From: Cruorifilaria tuberocauda
Taxonomy: Eukaryota; Nematoda; Chromadorea; Rhabditida; Onchocercidae
Assembly: GCA_013365365.1 (NCBI GenBank)
Contig: JABVXU010000002.1
Location: 568,446 to 632,445, forward strand
Direction of reading: 5' to 3'
Length of the DNA: 64,000 bases
The position numbers and the translations under genes were made by a program. Shown piece by piece: positions 13,012 through 24,265 of this stretch. How positions within the stretch are numbered: the first letter of the stretch is position 1; each line of letters begins with the position of its first letter. Under the pieces are notes generated by a model. That model made no database searches and was not told where the DNA came from. It saw nothing but the letters and a program-made list of their open reading frames with translations.

Positions 13012-14827
13012 TTTATTACTTTAGATTTCATAACATACAACAACACGGCATTAACACATTAAATATTTCGCAATATCCACACGAGTATTAAAGACGATAT
13101 GCAGTCAGACAAAGAAATACGGTAATCGTTATACCCTTTCGTTAAGCAGCCACCCTCCTTGAAACCAAACCTTCTTCTTCTTGATATCATCGACGCAGTT
13201 TATAGACAAGTAGCTAACAATGCTAAATTTAAGAACAAAGGATTTCGTTAACAGAGCTTGTAAAACCACAAACATGCATTTAGCTTACAATATCAAATCC
13301 AGAACAAAGGATTTCATCATCCTTCATTTCCTCGCTTTTCCAGCGACAAGGTTTTGTTGCGTTTGTATGTATATCAACCGAGTTGATGCAAGAGCGTTTT
13401 ATTCATTTACACAGAAGTTTAAGGTAACAATCAAGGGTAAAACAATCGTTTATTGGAATATGGACTGCCGAATCATGGGATAGAAGGATTTAAACTGAGA
13501 TCCCTTGATAATCAGGAATCAAATTGATAGCGTTGAGTGTCTCTGTAACACTTAGGATTTCGTAACCTGATGACTTTTCGTAGTCCAACAGGATAATTGA
13601 TCCCTGCTCGCAATGATAATCATAGGAGAAAGGTAGGGTGTAACTGATGATGAAATGATTAAAAGGTCGATTTAGTCGACTGTGCTGAGTTGGGAAGTAA
13701 ATTTGTTGAAGTGAGTGAGTGTCGTGTGAATGACTGTGTCGTTAACTGTGACTAAGAATGTAAAATGTAAAAATATCTGTTGATCCTTAAGCCGTCCACT
13801 ATTTATACGGCTTGGAGTGGGCATAGGCATTTCAGGTAAAGATCAGGAAAGATTGATAATGATATTATCAGGGCGGCTCATTAGCCTCATACATTCGGTA
13901 CATGAGGAGAAAAATGAAATTTAATGAAACAATGTAGATGCGTTTATCAAGATCAAAGATTGCTTAATAGGACAAAGATTTGAGATGAGTTTAATTGAAT
14001 CACTTTAAATGAAAATCGTGCAATGGTTAATGCTCCATCATCCCTTAAAGACGATGAAACTGTGATAAAAGATGACCTTTAATCACTCCTTATAGGTGAT
14101 GATGAGAAGACAATGAACTGAGAAAGAAGAAAGCTTACGATCTGCTTTAGCTGAGCATATCTACACAAAAGCTTCTTAACATATAATTTCATCATCTTCA
14201 CATTTAACATTTCGGTTTTTACCGACAATATTGGAAATCCTGAATTTTTGTAAACTGACAAAGTATCACCATTTGATTGTTATGGAAAATTCAGGAAAAT
14301 CAAAGATTTGAAGATTCCACGTCCATGTCGCTGAAAAAGCGAGGAAGGGAAGTATGATAAAACCTTTGTTCTGAATTTAATATTGCAAGATACCGTATGC
14401 TCATTGTTCACCAGTTTTACCACTGAAATCGTAAAGAAAGGAAAAATGGTAAAAGCCTTCATTCTGGAGTAACATTGTAAATTAATAGGATACTTCTTGT
14501 TTACAAGTTTTGTCAATGATCTGGTTTACAAGCCTTGTCACTATAAATCCTTTATTTTTAATTAATGTTATAAGGTCAAATTATACTACTTTGAATGTAA
14601 TCTTCAAACTACAAAGATCCACCCTCTTCTAGGATGGAAAAAGTCCCAACCTCGTAACATTGCTAAGAATTTGTCTTAAGGCGTGCGGTTGATTAACACA
14701 GGGTAAAATCAATTCCCTTTTCTCCTGGTCTGACTCGTTATCGTTTTGAAACTGTTCAGAATATTGTGAAATTGTTAAAGTTAATTTAATGTTGTATTAT
14801 TGTATATATCAAATTTGTTCTAACAAA

Positions 14828-14849
14828 GGTTTAATTACCTAAGTTTGAG
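14828..14849 (+). other. SL1 leader copy with one mismatch (right arm)
   Basis: The sequence equals SL1 except for T instead of C at leader position 13 (14840). It is followed by GCACAGAAGC instead of a GT donor. Downstream sequence (AGAAGCTATCAGTTTGTTAC) matches that downstream of the left copy, apart from about 20 extra bases in the left copy. Confidence 0.85.
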
Positions 14850-15405
14850 GCACAGAAGCTATCAGTTTGTTACTTACGAATAGAAAAGAAAGAAAGATAG
14901 TCACTGTCAAAGAAGATCGCCGACAGTAACAAGAAAGAACACTCTCAGCATTGTCACCGTCACAGAAGAACGTTGACAGTCTAATTAGCAAAATTAAATT
15001 AAACTGAATTCTTGAATTGGAATTTTTGCTATAGAATGGAAATAAGTGAATGAGACGATGAACGTTCCAATAGTGGATGGACAGTAACCGCTTTATTTGA
15101 ATTACAGAAAGCAAAGAGAAAAGTTCTGATGTTTGACATTTTTTTAACTACGATACTGTCACTTCTATCTTTTATCATACATTCAAAAAAACAAAACAAA
15201 AATGTAAATAGCGAAATAAAATGAAGCACTTCAAACTTAGGAAGATACTGATATTTAAAATACATAAATTGATTAATCAGTTAATTATTGGAGTTTCAAT
15301 TTGGATAATATATGATTATCAGCCATTTCCGCAATATATCGTCATAAATATGAAAGGATTGAGTCAATGAATTTCACGAAAAAAGGTGTAAATCAAGATT
15401 ACTTC

Positions 15406-15437
15406 CGATATCATTTTAATATTCATATATTTCTGTA
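15406..15437. repeat. 32-bp direct repeat, copy 2
   Basis: Identical to 11917-11948 and in the same orientation. On the minus strand it follows a TACAG acceptor-like site and is itself followed by a GT (GAA|GTAATC), so it could behave as a mini-exon. Confidence 0.85.
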
Positions 15438-15540
15438 GTTGCAAAAAGATACGACAGACGTGGAATCAGACGTGGAAACTTCTTCAATCATTTCAAATTT
15501 ATCACCCAATCAATAAAATAGATATTTGAAGCAAAAAAAA

Positions 15541-15712
15541 TTTGCTAATCTCCCAGCATTTTTATGCATTATTCTTCCAATGACATAACCGATTTCTATT
15601 TGTAAAATGGTATGGTAAACAACTGCTTGAATAAATGCTGCCTTAATATCAATATAAATGGCACGAACGCCGCTCTTACGTGAATCATTTGCTGATCTTA
15701 CGTAGCTCATCT
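15541..15712 (-). pseudogene. Possible degenerate exon resembling a CDF/ZnT cation transporter
   Basis: The minus-strand frame contains IDIKAAFIQAV followed by TILQIEIGYVIGRIMHK. This recalls the third membrane segment of SLC30/ZnT cation diffusion facilitators (NVRAAFIH..GD..QSIGVLI), but the usual GD is replaced by VY. No good donor follows and no other ZnT exon was found nearby. The resemblance is weak and may be chance; if real, this is a pseudogene fragment. Confidence 0.2.
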
Positions 15713-16487
15713 GAAAACAGCTGTAAAAAAATTTGTGTGTCGACTCCATTTAAGGAATGAAAAATGAGCTATACGGAAATGGCGCACTTTCTGCTGCTAA
15801 TATTACCGAAATCGATTAGTCCATACGAAAAAGTTGATAGGATACACTTTTTGACGAAAGAACTGAGAACAACAGTTACTTCCATCTATCCTGTCCTGTC
15901 TCCAATTCTCGACCTCTTCCCTCATTGACAAAGGTCTAATTCCTTGAAAGAAATGATTAATGGATAATTTAGTAAGTAAAGTTCCGATGAATGATCGAAA
16001 GATTGCATGAAATTAGGGGCAATCTTAATCTCTCATTGATGCATTTCGAAGCTTCTTTTAGCTTCAAGAATAGACAGTGAATTCATTTATTAGCAACTGA
16101 GCTTTTACTTTTGATCAATCTGTTTATATAAAAGGGACGAGTAACATATTGAAGATATCATTATAAAAGATTTATTTGTTGCAAATTGGCTGTTGCTGCT
16201 ACTGCCAGTCATTCTTCCGCGAGAAATCGGTCGATATGAGATGTCCCAGATGTAAATTACTTCCATTTCCTCTTCATCCTCTTATGTCAACAGTTGTAAG
16301 ATAATGAAGAATTCGTTCATCTTTTCACTGGTCTTTCCAAGAAAGTAAATATTTCTAAAACTAATGCTTCAAACATCAAGCAAATTTCCCACATCGACTG
16401 TGGAAGTGAATACTTCCTATACTTTACTTGATCTATGTGATATTGAGTTAAGTGCAATCGATTCTATCATCAATTTGTAATTTTTAG

Positions 16488-17621
16488 ATATGACGGATAT
16501 GGCGGAACGTTTTTACCGCAGCAATCTCTTTATAACTTTATTGTTCTTCACATTAATATATTTATTGAGCGGCAATTATTCACTCATTTTGTGCAATGTA
16601 TTGTGCACTTTGCCACCTGGAATTTTCACTTATTTTCAAATGGCCAATAAAAATGCCACTGCTAAGGCTCGTCTTTCCTGCTTTGTTTCATTTAAAATGT
16701 TAGAACTACATTAATTAAAAAGTGGTGAGAGAAAAAATAGTGAAGGAACAGTTCAAAAAAACAAATGCGTAAATCTTTCAAATTATTCAGTTTTGTCAAA
16801 TGATATTATTCAGAAATCGATCATCGTCTATTGGCTTATCTGTGGCTTATCATTCGCTTCTGATACCATGTGTGCTTCTATGAGTTGTTACTCCTATATT
16901 AAAACAATAATATTAATATTTTTGTTTCATTATTGTACGATAGAAAATGTCGATATTAAGGTTTCTCTTATTCTAAACTTCATTTTTGACAAATTTTTGA
17001 TCTCTAATCTTCTCTTAAATGGGTAATCTTATAAAATCATATCATAATTATAATTTATTATCCGTTTTTTCTTCTTTTTCCTCTAGTGTATCCCTTTCAA
17101 CAACACGCTGGAAATGCAATCCGGAAATGCAAGACGTTTGAATCAGTTGGAACGAAATGCAAGAGAATGGATCGTAAATAAGCAATCACGATATGGGAAT
17201 ACATCTGAAGACGTAGTATCTGATAAGGCCGGAAGTGGTGAAAGCACCCTTAATACTCTTAAAACAATATCAAAAGAGAATGTAAGGATGGTTTTGCATG
17301 ACATGAAAGATTTATGCAAATTTTTGTGAAAATGTTTAAAATTTTTTAGAAGGAAAAGAAGATGTATTATAAGGGAGAAATAAATTTTTCATACGTAATT
17401 ATCGTAATTTGCAGCGCACTGACTTGAATATTATGAAATTGAATACGACAACAACAACAACATATTCAGAAAGACAGTTACGCTTATCAAGAACTGCTAA
17501 AAGCGGAAGAATGAGTGAAGATGAGAAAACAGATACTACGGAACAAAGTTTAACATTAGCTGCTGCAATTGAAAAGGTCCTTCAAATTGGAAAAAATTTA
17601 ATTTATGAAAAGTTTAAATAA
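16488..17621 (+). CDS. REEP / TB2-DP1 / HVA22 family ER membrane-shaping protein, complete, 4 exons
   Basis: Coding exons: 16490-16670, 16791-16960, 17087-17281, 17415-17621 (250 residues); phases close at all three introns. TTTTTAG ends at 16487, 3 nt before the ATG, consistent with trans-splicing. Residues about 10-60 hold two hydrophobic segments (LFITLLFFTLIYLLSG, then SLILCNVLCTLPPG), matching the REEP signature LxCNxxGFxYPAY, although the usual YPAY is altered to PPGI. Exon 2 (IIVYWLICGLSF) corresponds to the conserved TYWVVYG block and a second membrane hairpin. The C-terminal half is hydrophilic, with a run of six Thr in exon 4. REEP proteins insert as hairpins and stabilise curved ER tubules. 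The conserved core is divergent, so the family call is good but the subfamily is unclear. The MSP-domain gene starts 208 bp after the stop. Confidence 0.75.
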
Positions 17622-17829
17622 AAAGTAACAGTTTTCACAAGTCTGCTTAAGTTGATATTATTAAAATGCATGAATATCAACCAGTGAACTATTCACTTTT
17701 TTGCTTCCTAAATACTCTATAATTGATATTCCGGCTTGTTTATAATCATTTTCTATATTGGCAATAGAAGTATCATATTTACATCAGAATCATCAGCTAA
17801 CCGAAAGGACGAGAAATTCAACAAGTAAT

Positions 17830-18437
17830 ATGGAAGGACTTGTTTCATTTCCTGATTCACAGGTTCGCATTACGTTATATCGTAATGTATTTCCTTTTCT
17901 GCATGAAGTGTTTTTATATTGATCTAATAATATGTAATTTATGATTATTTAAAAAATTCAACAGGTGAAAATTCATAGTAGTCATATCGGACCGGTAATA
18001 CTTGCGTTCACCAATAATTACAAAAAGCCAGTGACATGGGCGCTGAAGACGAATGCTATAAAACGTCTTGCTGCATTTCCATTCACTGGAATAATTCCGC
18101 CCTCAGAAACAGTACAAGTTCATATTTTTCTTAGTGTTTAAACTCTAAATTTTTTTCTTCTAAAAATCATTCGAAATTTGTTATTACATTTTTTATACAA
18201 ATAGATATATTAGCATATAGAAAAAATATTGAAATTATAGTTTTTTTTATCAATTAATTTTAGATCAAGATTGATTTGATCGGACAAATACCAAAAAAAA
18301 ATTCGAAGGATCGGTTATCGCTAGAATATTTTGTTATTGATCGAAAATTTGTAAATGTTGGTGATTATTATAATTTCTTTCACTGTAGCGAATCGATTAG
18401 AATGAAAAAATGTTTAGAAGTCATTTACATTCAATAG
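17830..18437 (+). CDS. Small MSP-domain protein, 3 exons
   Basis: Exons 17830-17862, 17965-18117, 18264-18437 (119 residues); phases close. Exon 2 has VILAFTNNYKKPVTWALKT, then AAFPFTGIIPPSETVQ. This is the immunoglobulin-like fold of major sperm protein domains (a KxTxxxR core and a GxIxPxES/T turn). Exon 3 gives DRLSLEYFVID, the DR.T.EY strand of the family. The protein is about one domain long, like the nematode MSP-like and sperm-specific small proteins. These act in sperm motility or as cytoskeletal adaptors; which applies here cannot be told. A GT inside exon 3 (at GTAAATG, about 18351) could end it earlier, so the last 20 or so residues are less sure. It lies just downstream of the REEP gene on the same strand, so polycistronic transcription is possible. 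Confidence 0.75.
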
Positions 18438-19561
18438 TGCTTATATATTAATCGATGTATTATTTCATCAGTTTGTATAATTATGATACTTGATAAATTG
18501 TATCAGCCAATGCTTCTGTGCAATACCATTATTACTCCAAATTTCTTTGTAAGTATTGTTCAAAATGTTTACGTCACGTAAAATATCACTTGAGAGAATT
18601 CTTATAAAAAATCCCAGTTATATATGTACATTCAATATCACATTTTAATATTACGATTTTATTTTAATTCGAAATGAAGGTAAAAGTAACGATAAAAATA
18701 GAAATGGGAGAATTCACAAAAATAATGTATAAATTTAATTGAAATATGCCTCAATGCTACTTTTGCTTTTTTTTTCAGTATTTTCATGAATTGAAAAATA
18801 TTTTTGCAGATTTTAGGCGTTAACAGTTTCCTGTAATTAATTGATCTTAATGACATATATCTTCAGTGACTATTGTGTGATGGTACTGTGCTCAATGGAA
18901 GACTTTTCAGAATTTTTTAAAGGAAATAAGAACTTTTGCGCTTGCTAATTTAGTGAGGCGCTATTGCGCTTTTGCATCGCATTGTTTCACCTAACAAGAA
19001 AAAGTCTGAACGAGTGCAAATTGCTCAGCTTTTCAGACATATCGATATATCTTTTCATTATAATATTTGTATGATTCAGGCATCTTTTATTGGCTTCCAA
19101 AATTGTTTTTTAGTTTCTTTTGTTGAAATGAATTGCAAAACTACCAGAGCATTTTAGTAAGAAAGACAGAAGGACAGTATAAGCTAAGCTCTGAGTAAAC
19201 TTCTCACTAATATGCATCCCAATGATTCTTAATTAAGACCATGGAGATTGAGTAGAATGGATTTAAATCAATAACCAAACTTGCACCTGGTTCAAAATTT
19301 AAATAATGGAAGAAATGGAATTACACATAATTTTGGGGAAGAGTTGTCAGTGAGGGTTATCATAAAGTTAGTCCCGAGATATTCACTAACTTTTTCTGCT
19401 ATTGAACTGAAATTAATATTTGTGAACTACGACAAAAAAGTCGTGCATAAAAAAAATCAAAATTCAAATTTCATTCATTAAAAATAGTCTTTTAAGTGAT
19501 AAATGTTGTTACAACAATTTATGATATGTTTATAATAAAATTTTCTCGCTTTCACAAAAAC
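18438..19561. other. Intergenic region between convergent genes
   Basis: No exon recognised. It contains one copy (19216-19236) of a 21-bp sequence repeated at 20215-20235, so copies lie on both sides of the secreted-protein gene. Confidence 0.4.
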
Positions 19562-20091
19562 TTAATCATGAGGTTCAGAGAATTTCGGATGCGTTCCCAT
19601 TTTCTGCAACAATTTGGAAGCTTCACTGATACTGGTCTTAGCAGCGGTAAGTGTCTCATCTTCGGTGTCGTTCAATTCCTTCTCGACTTCTTCCACTTCC
19701 TTCGAGAATTTCGTCATTTCATGACGGCAAAGCTGACTGCTACCCGATGCGCCTGTTATTTCCGCTTGTCTTTTCGCCTCATTAAATATCTCGAGTATTA
19801 TAGCTAGTCCGGACACTCTTGCGTGTAAGTGGGGATATCGTTCTTTATCAATGAGCTGAGCTGTTTGTTGGAAGATACTAGTCATTGCTTTCATATACAT
19901 TTGACATCTATCCTGAAATATTCGTGAAGTTCATCAATCTTTTTCTGCGATTCTATGAAGAAGACTGCTAACAAAGCTTAAAACTTGACGGGTGGTAATA
20001 AAAAGGAATTTATACTTGCCGGTGAAGGTGGACTCGATTGAACATGACTGATGAATAGAACGCTAACAACAAAAGTTAATGCCAAATGCAT
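19562..20091 (-). CDS. Small secreted alpha-helical protein, unrecognised, 2 exons
   Basis: Minus-strand exons 20091-20020 and 19912-19562 give 140 residues. Residues 1-19 (MHLALTFVVSVLFISHVQS) are a textbook signal peptide. The mature part is helical and charged. It begins near DRCQMYMKAMTSIFQQ and has a second Cys in SSQLCRHEM, so one disulphide is possible. An acidic stretch (EEVEEVEKELNDTEDE) follows, and a KMGTHPKFSEPHD tail. The intron opens GCAAGT (GC-AG). I do not recognise the family; size and composition resemble small secreted nematode antigens, but that is only an impression. A 97-bp piece of exon 2 is duplicated at 21271-21367. Confidence 0.7.
19913..20019 (-). other. GC-AG intron of the secreted-protein gene
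   Basis: On the minus strand the donor is CCG|GCAAGT and the acceptor is ATATTTCAG. Both flanking frames are phase 0, and no in-frame GT donor is available before the signal-peptide exon runs on. Confidence 0.75.
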
Positions 20092-21270
20092 TGATAACTG
20101 CTGTAATCATTAACAATAATTATTACCGATAATGAAATCTTGCAGCTTACAATATTTTTTATTTCTTTAAGAAGAAAAATAGATGAGTTAGTAATTACTC
20201 ATTCCCACTCATATATCCCAATGATTCTTAATTAAAACAAGAAAGTTTGAATCAAACATGCCACATCATATATATCCCAGTCATATATTCAGAATCGAAG
20301 ACAATGAAACTACGTATCATTTTCAAGCTTCTGAATGACTCCTCTGACCTATTTTGGAGCGCCTGCTAACAGTATTGGATATTATGTGAAACAGAAGAAA
20401 GACGTGTCTTATAAAATTGACGCTGAACTATTAACTAATTTTTTGTTATAATAAGGCAGTATTTATATAATCAAATGTGATACCTTTTGTGAATATAACA
20501 AAAGGACGTCCGTAAAAGCCAAAGTTTAATCTCATTCATACAAAAATAATTTTTCAATATCATTACAAAATTTATGATATGCTTGTATCGGAATTCTTTT
20601 GTTAAAAGTTTATTCATGCAACTGCGGAATTTGACTTTACGCTTCCAACAATGCCAAGCGATTTGCATAGATGTCGTTGCATTTTCACAGTAGAAAAGTA
20701 TTCTCAACACATATTTGAATTCCACAAAGCTGAATATAATTTTTGGTTTTTGAACTCAAGTTTTCAAATTAAAATTTTCACATTCATCAACAATTCTATC
20801 TGTGAAAGATTTAACAGTTAAAAATTCAGCTTCACACTACTTTATTATATAAAGTAAACCCCTTACATACAATTAAATCTCAAATAAATGAACATAACGC
20901 ATTATATCGGTCTTGCCAATTCGCCTTATTGGCACATTTTGATTATTTAGTTTTTTCGCGACATCTAGACATTATTATATTCAATCATTTATCAAGACTT
21001 CGCACTCATCATCCTTTGAAAACGGACTGAATAGAAAACTTACATCACCAATGTTAGGCCGTATCTGTTCTTATGATGCATGCGTTCTTAATATCATGTG
21101 TCACGGAAACTAGATGCACCGAGATGGATGACAAGTTAGATGAAAAAAGCGTTAAAGCATAATATTATTGTAGCATCGATTAAACTGGTAGATAAACACT
21201 GAAATAGAACGAAATTGATGGTGCTGAAATCGATAATACTAAGTTTGCCAGAATTCCAGAATTTACAATA

Positions 21271-21367
21271 CCTTCGAGAATTTCGTCATTTCATGACGGC
21301 AAAGCTGACTGCTACCCGATGCGCCTGTTATTTCCGCTTGTCTTTTCGCCCCACTAAATATCTCGAG
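21271..21367 (-). pseudogene. 97-bp duplicated fragment of the secreted-protein gene
   Basis: These bases match 19699-19795 (exon 2 of the secreted-protein gene) at 95 of 97 positions, in the same orientation. Identity stops sharply at both ends. No signal-peptide exon or remaining coding part is seen around it, so it is a truncated copy. Confidence 0.85.
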
Positions 21368-23879
21368 GATTGATAGTATTCGAAGTGATAACGGAAATCG
21401 ATGATGATTATCTGATAATATCTGAGCTATTGGTATCAAAATCTATCGCACCATAAGGGCAGCAATGGACTTGTTGTACCCAAAAAATGGCTGTAATAGC
21501 GAGGTTGTCACCTTGCACGAACCTTTCCCATACGTCAGCTAAGATTTCCACCAACTGGTTTCGTGACTGGTTAACGTGTTCATGACTACAGAATAAGTAT
21601 GTTAGTTGGTCTTTTTTCTACTGCAATGTTTGCTGTGAATCACGTATTTACGTACTTAACTACTCACTTCTGAGTACTTTCGTCAATATTTTACGATTTA
21701 ATTTATTAGGATTTCTTCTACGATTATTCAAGCGATGATCTAATTGGTAGCACTCTTTTTTTTGAAGAGAATTTAGTAAATTTGATATGAATGATTCTAG
21801 TATGAGCTATTTGTTGCAATGGAAGAAAAAGCTCCTTTATTTTGCTGCTGAATTCAATATAGATCAACTCTTCTCTCCATATTATATATCATCATTTATA
21901 AGTATTTCTGTTTTAGAGTAGAGGAATACACTCAGAGATTTAATAATTGTTTGTAGATATTTTTCATTTGAGCGCGAATATTTTAAAAATTGACTCATTA
22001 GCAAGGCTTAGTATTAATCAATGATCCAGTTCATGACAATTTTCCAACTTTTTTATTTCTAGCTAAGCTTTCATATTGTTAGTTTTATTATATGATTTGT
22101 AAAACCTGCTTCGTGCATAAATAGATAGTTACGAGGGAACTAGTGAGGAAAGCGATGCAACCAATGCTTTACGAGAGTTGAATTATCTAGTGTGCATTTT
22201 GCCATAAATTGACCGGATGAGTTATTCAATATTTTATTCTGCCAATCAATGATTTACATGAATTTCCTCACTTTTTAATAAAGGAAAGAGATCGCCCATT
22301 TTTAACGCATCTTTTCTAATATATTATATCGCTTTATTTTCTCTTAACCTTGGATAATTTTTATTGTTTGTCTCTTTTAGATGCAATTCAGATGCGTTTA
22401 ACCTTATCAGGTATTAATGGTTGGATTAAAACTCTACAATGCTATCAGCGTGACGTTAATCAATAGTTACAATACATGGTATCGAACGTCAATTTCGATT
22501 TTTCATCACGTTCGCTTTATATTACGAATATGTCAGTCTTCATGTTTCTTGCTTTTCCGTTTATTTCGAACAAATACTGTATGTTTGTACTGCGATATTT
22601 AGTCCACTTATTGATTGTTTTCAATTCTCCTTTATAAGTGATAAAATGTGTAGCATACATACCTGTTCAAAACATTTTTGTTTTTCAATTTCTTCACACA
22701 GTTGTTTCAGCAGCGTTTGGCATAAGATATATTATAGAATACGTGTAAGTGTAAAGTAATGGACTTGATGTATATATGTAAGAGCTTTTTGTACCGTTAA
22801 TGGAAATTCGTTCTAGATGTTTGAGCAAAATGAATAATTTCATGACTAATCGTGTATCGTCATGAAAGATTATAATCACTACACTTGTTTTTTTATCCAT
22901 AAATAGTTTGCATTTCTTGCTCAAAACTGGGATATTACCTGAAGTAATTTGAAAAAACTTAAATGATGCTGAGCACTCTTTTCTTTCTTACTCCCATTAT
23001 TCGATGAAAGGTAGAGAGAGAGAGGGACATACCTATTGTAATGGCTAAAGCTTAAATTTTTTAATTTTTCACTTCAGTTGTTTTTCCAAAGAACATCCTC
23101 ACTTTCAGATTATTTTTAAAGATTATTGGAACTTTTAAAGTGCTTTTATGTTTTTGGAACGTTATTATGAACCTTGAAAAAACAACTTTTTATCCGCGGT
23201 TTATAATCATGAGATTATAAAAAGCTGTGAAATCATTAGATCAGATATTGGAGAAGTGGTATTCTTTGTGATATAGGGATGTCATTTTTTTCATCAACAT
23301 TATCATTGTCGTTTTTCATCTGTAACATCAATTTTACTGAATTTATTTCCCAGAACATGTTGATATTTTCGTTGACATTTTTCATTTAGACACTTTTGTT
23401 AGCCTATGATATTTTAAGGATGAGATGGTAAGTAATGAGAATAACGTGTCTTTTTACAAAACGAAATGTTAAAATATTGAAATCTTGAACAAATTCCAAT
23501 GAAAATTGACTGGTAATCGAGGCTTTCTTTGCTGGCTATCACATCACTAGATTGAAGTCTTTGGCAACAAATATTATGAACAATGAAATTTGACTCTGCT
23601 TGCATAGATTAATGATCAAGATTATTGTATATTATTTTTGTTGAGTCTTATTCTTTTGTATACCTATTATAAAACTTTCCAATTTTTCTGAATCGTTTAT
23701 CCCACTACGATTAGAAATGATTGATTCAGCCAATAACTATATTTTATTTTAATATCAGTTATCGGTCTTTTTAATTCACTCTTGTTAACAAGTATATGTA
23801 TAACACATACATGTTTCTATATCCTACATCTGCTTAGTTATTGGAAAACAAAATTTCTGACAATACGGCTGATTGCTAC

Positions 23880-23881
<2 letters not shown>

Positions 23882-23915
<34 letters not shown>

Positions 23916-23921
23916 ATATAA
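23882..23921. repeat. TA dinucleotide microsatellite
   Basis: About 15 AT units followed by TGTG and further TA. Confidence 0.95.
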
Positions 23922-24256
23922 ATTTAGTTAGTTATTTGAATTTTATCAGTATTGTAAGGCGAAGGTGCGTGAAAGCGAATATGATTAGGACAGAATGTAC
24001 TATTTTATGCTTGTGAGAATCGTGATCGTAAACAGTCACTGGAAACTTCTTAACCTTATTTTTCGATTGAATTAAGACAACGATAACACTTTAGTTCATA
24101 ACTTGCTCCATTAATAGTCCAATCACATAATTTCATTTAAGAAATTTTTTCGAATTTTTCCATAATTACTGGTTTTTCATCCGTTGTGTTTGTTGTCATA
24201 TTTTCAAGTGCAACTCATTTGTACATTTTTATTGCCAGCAGAAATTTACTGTTCTC

Positions 24257-24265
24257 AATTTCAGA
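24257..24265 (+). promoter_or_regulatory. Probable SL trans-splice acceptor of GLG1
   Basis: CAATTTCAG ends at 24264, one base before the ATG at 24266. No upstream exon is in phase. Confidence 0.55.

Larger units (their letters stand above)
12770..15050. mobile_element. Diverged inverted-repeat element carrying two SL1-like sequences
   Basis: The arm at about 12770-13490 matches, in reverse complement, the arm at about 14280-15050. Paired blocks include 12885-13020 with 14820-14950, the segment containing GTCTGACT (13100-13110 with 14730-14740), and the segment with GAACAAAGG next to CCTCGC (13300-13350 with 14330-14385). The arms are diverged (roughly 70-80% by eye) and gapped, and the centre at 13500-14280 is unpaired. 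Each arm contains an SL1 leader sequence pointing outward. No transposase or reverse transcriptase frame is seen, so it is non-autonomous or decayed. Possible origins are a foldback DNA element, two inverted solo LTRs, or an inverted duplication of a retro-inserted trans-spliced RNA. The outer ends are approximate and no target-site duplication was found. Confidence 0.65.
20092..24256. other. 4-kb intergenic region upstream of GLG1
   Basis: No gene recognised. It holds the duplicated gene fragment at 21271-21367 and a TA microsatellite near 23.9 kb, and should contain the GLG1 promoter. Short open frames here have no splice support or family resemblance. Confidence 0.4.

Noticed and set aside
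13220..13483. Protein-coding frame inside the inverted-repeat element
   Set aside because: The matching part of the other arm does not keep the frame, and the peptide has no transposase or reverse-transcriptase motifs.
12990..14849. A pair of functional SL1 RNA genes
   Set aside because: The leader sequence is present, but no Sm-binding motif or SL RNA stem-loop body was seen in the next 100 nt. The right copy also lacks a GT after the leader.
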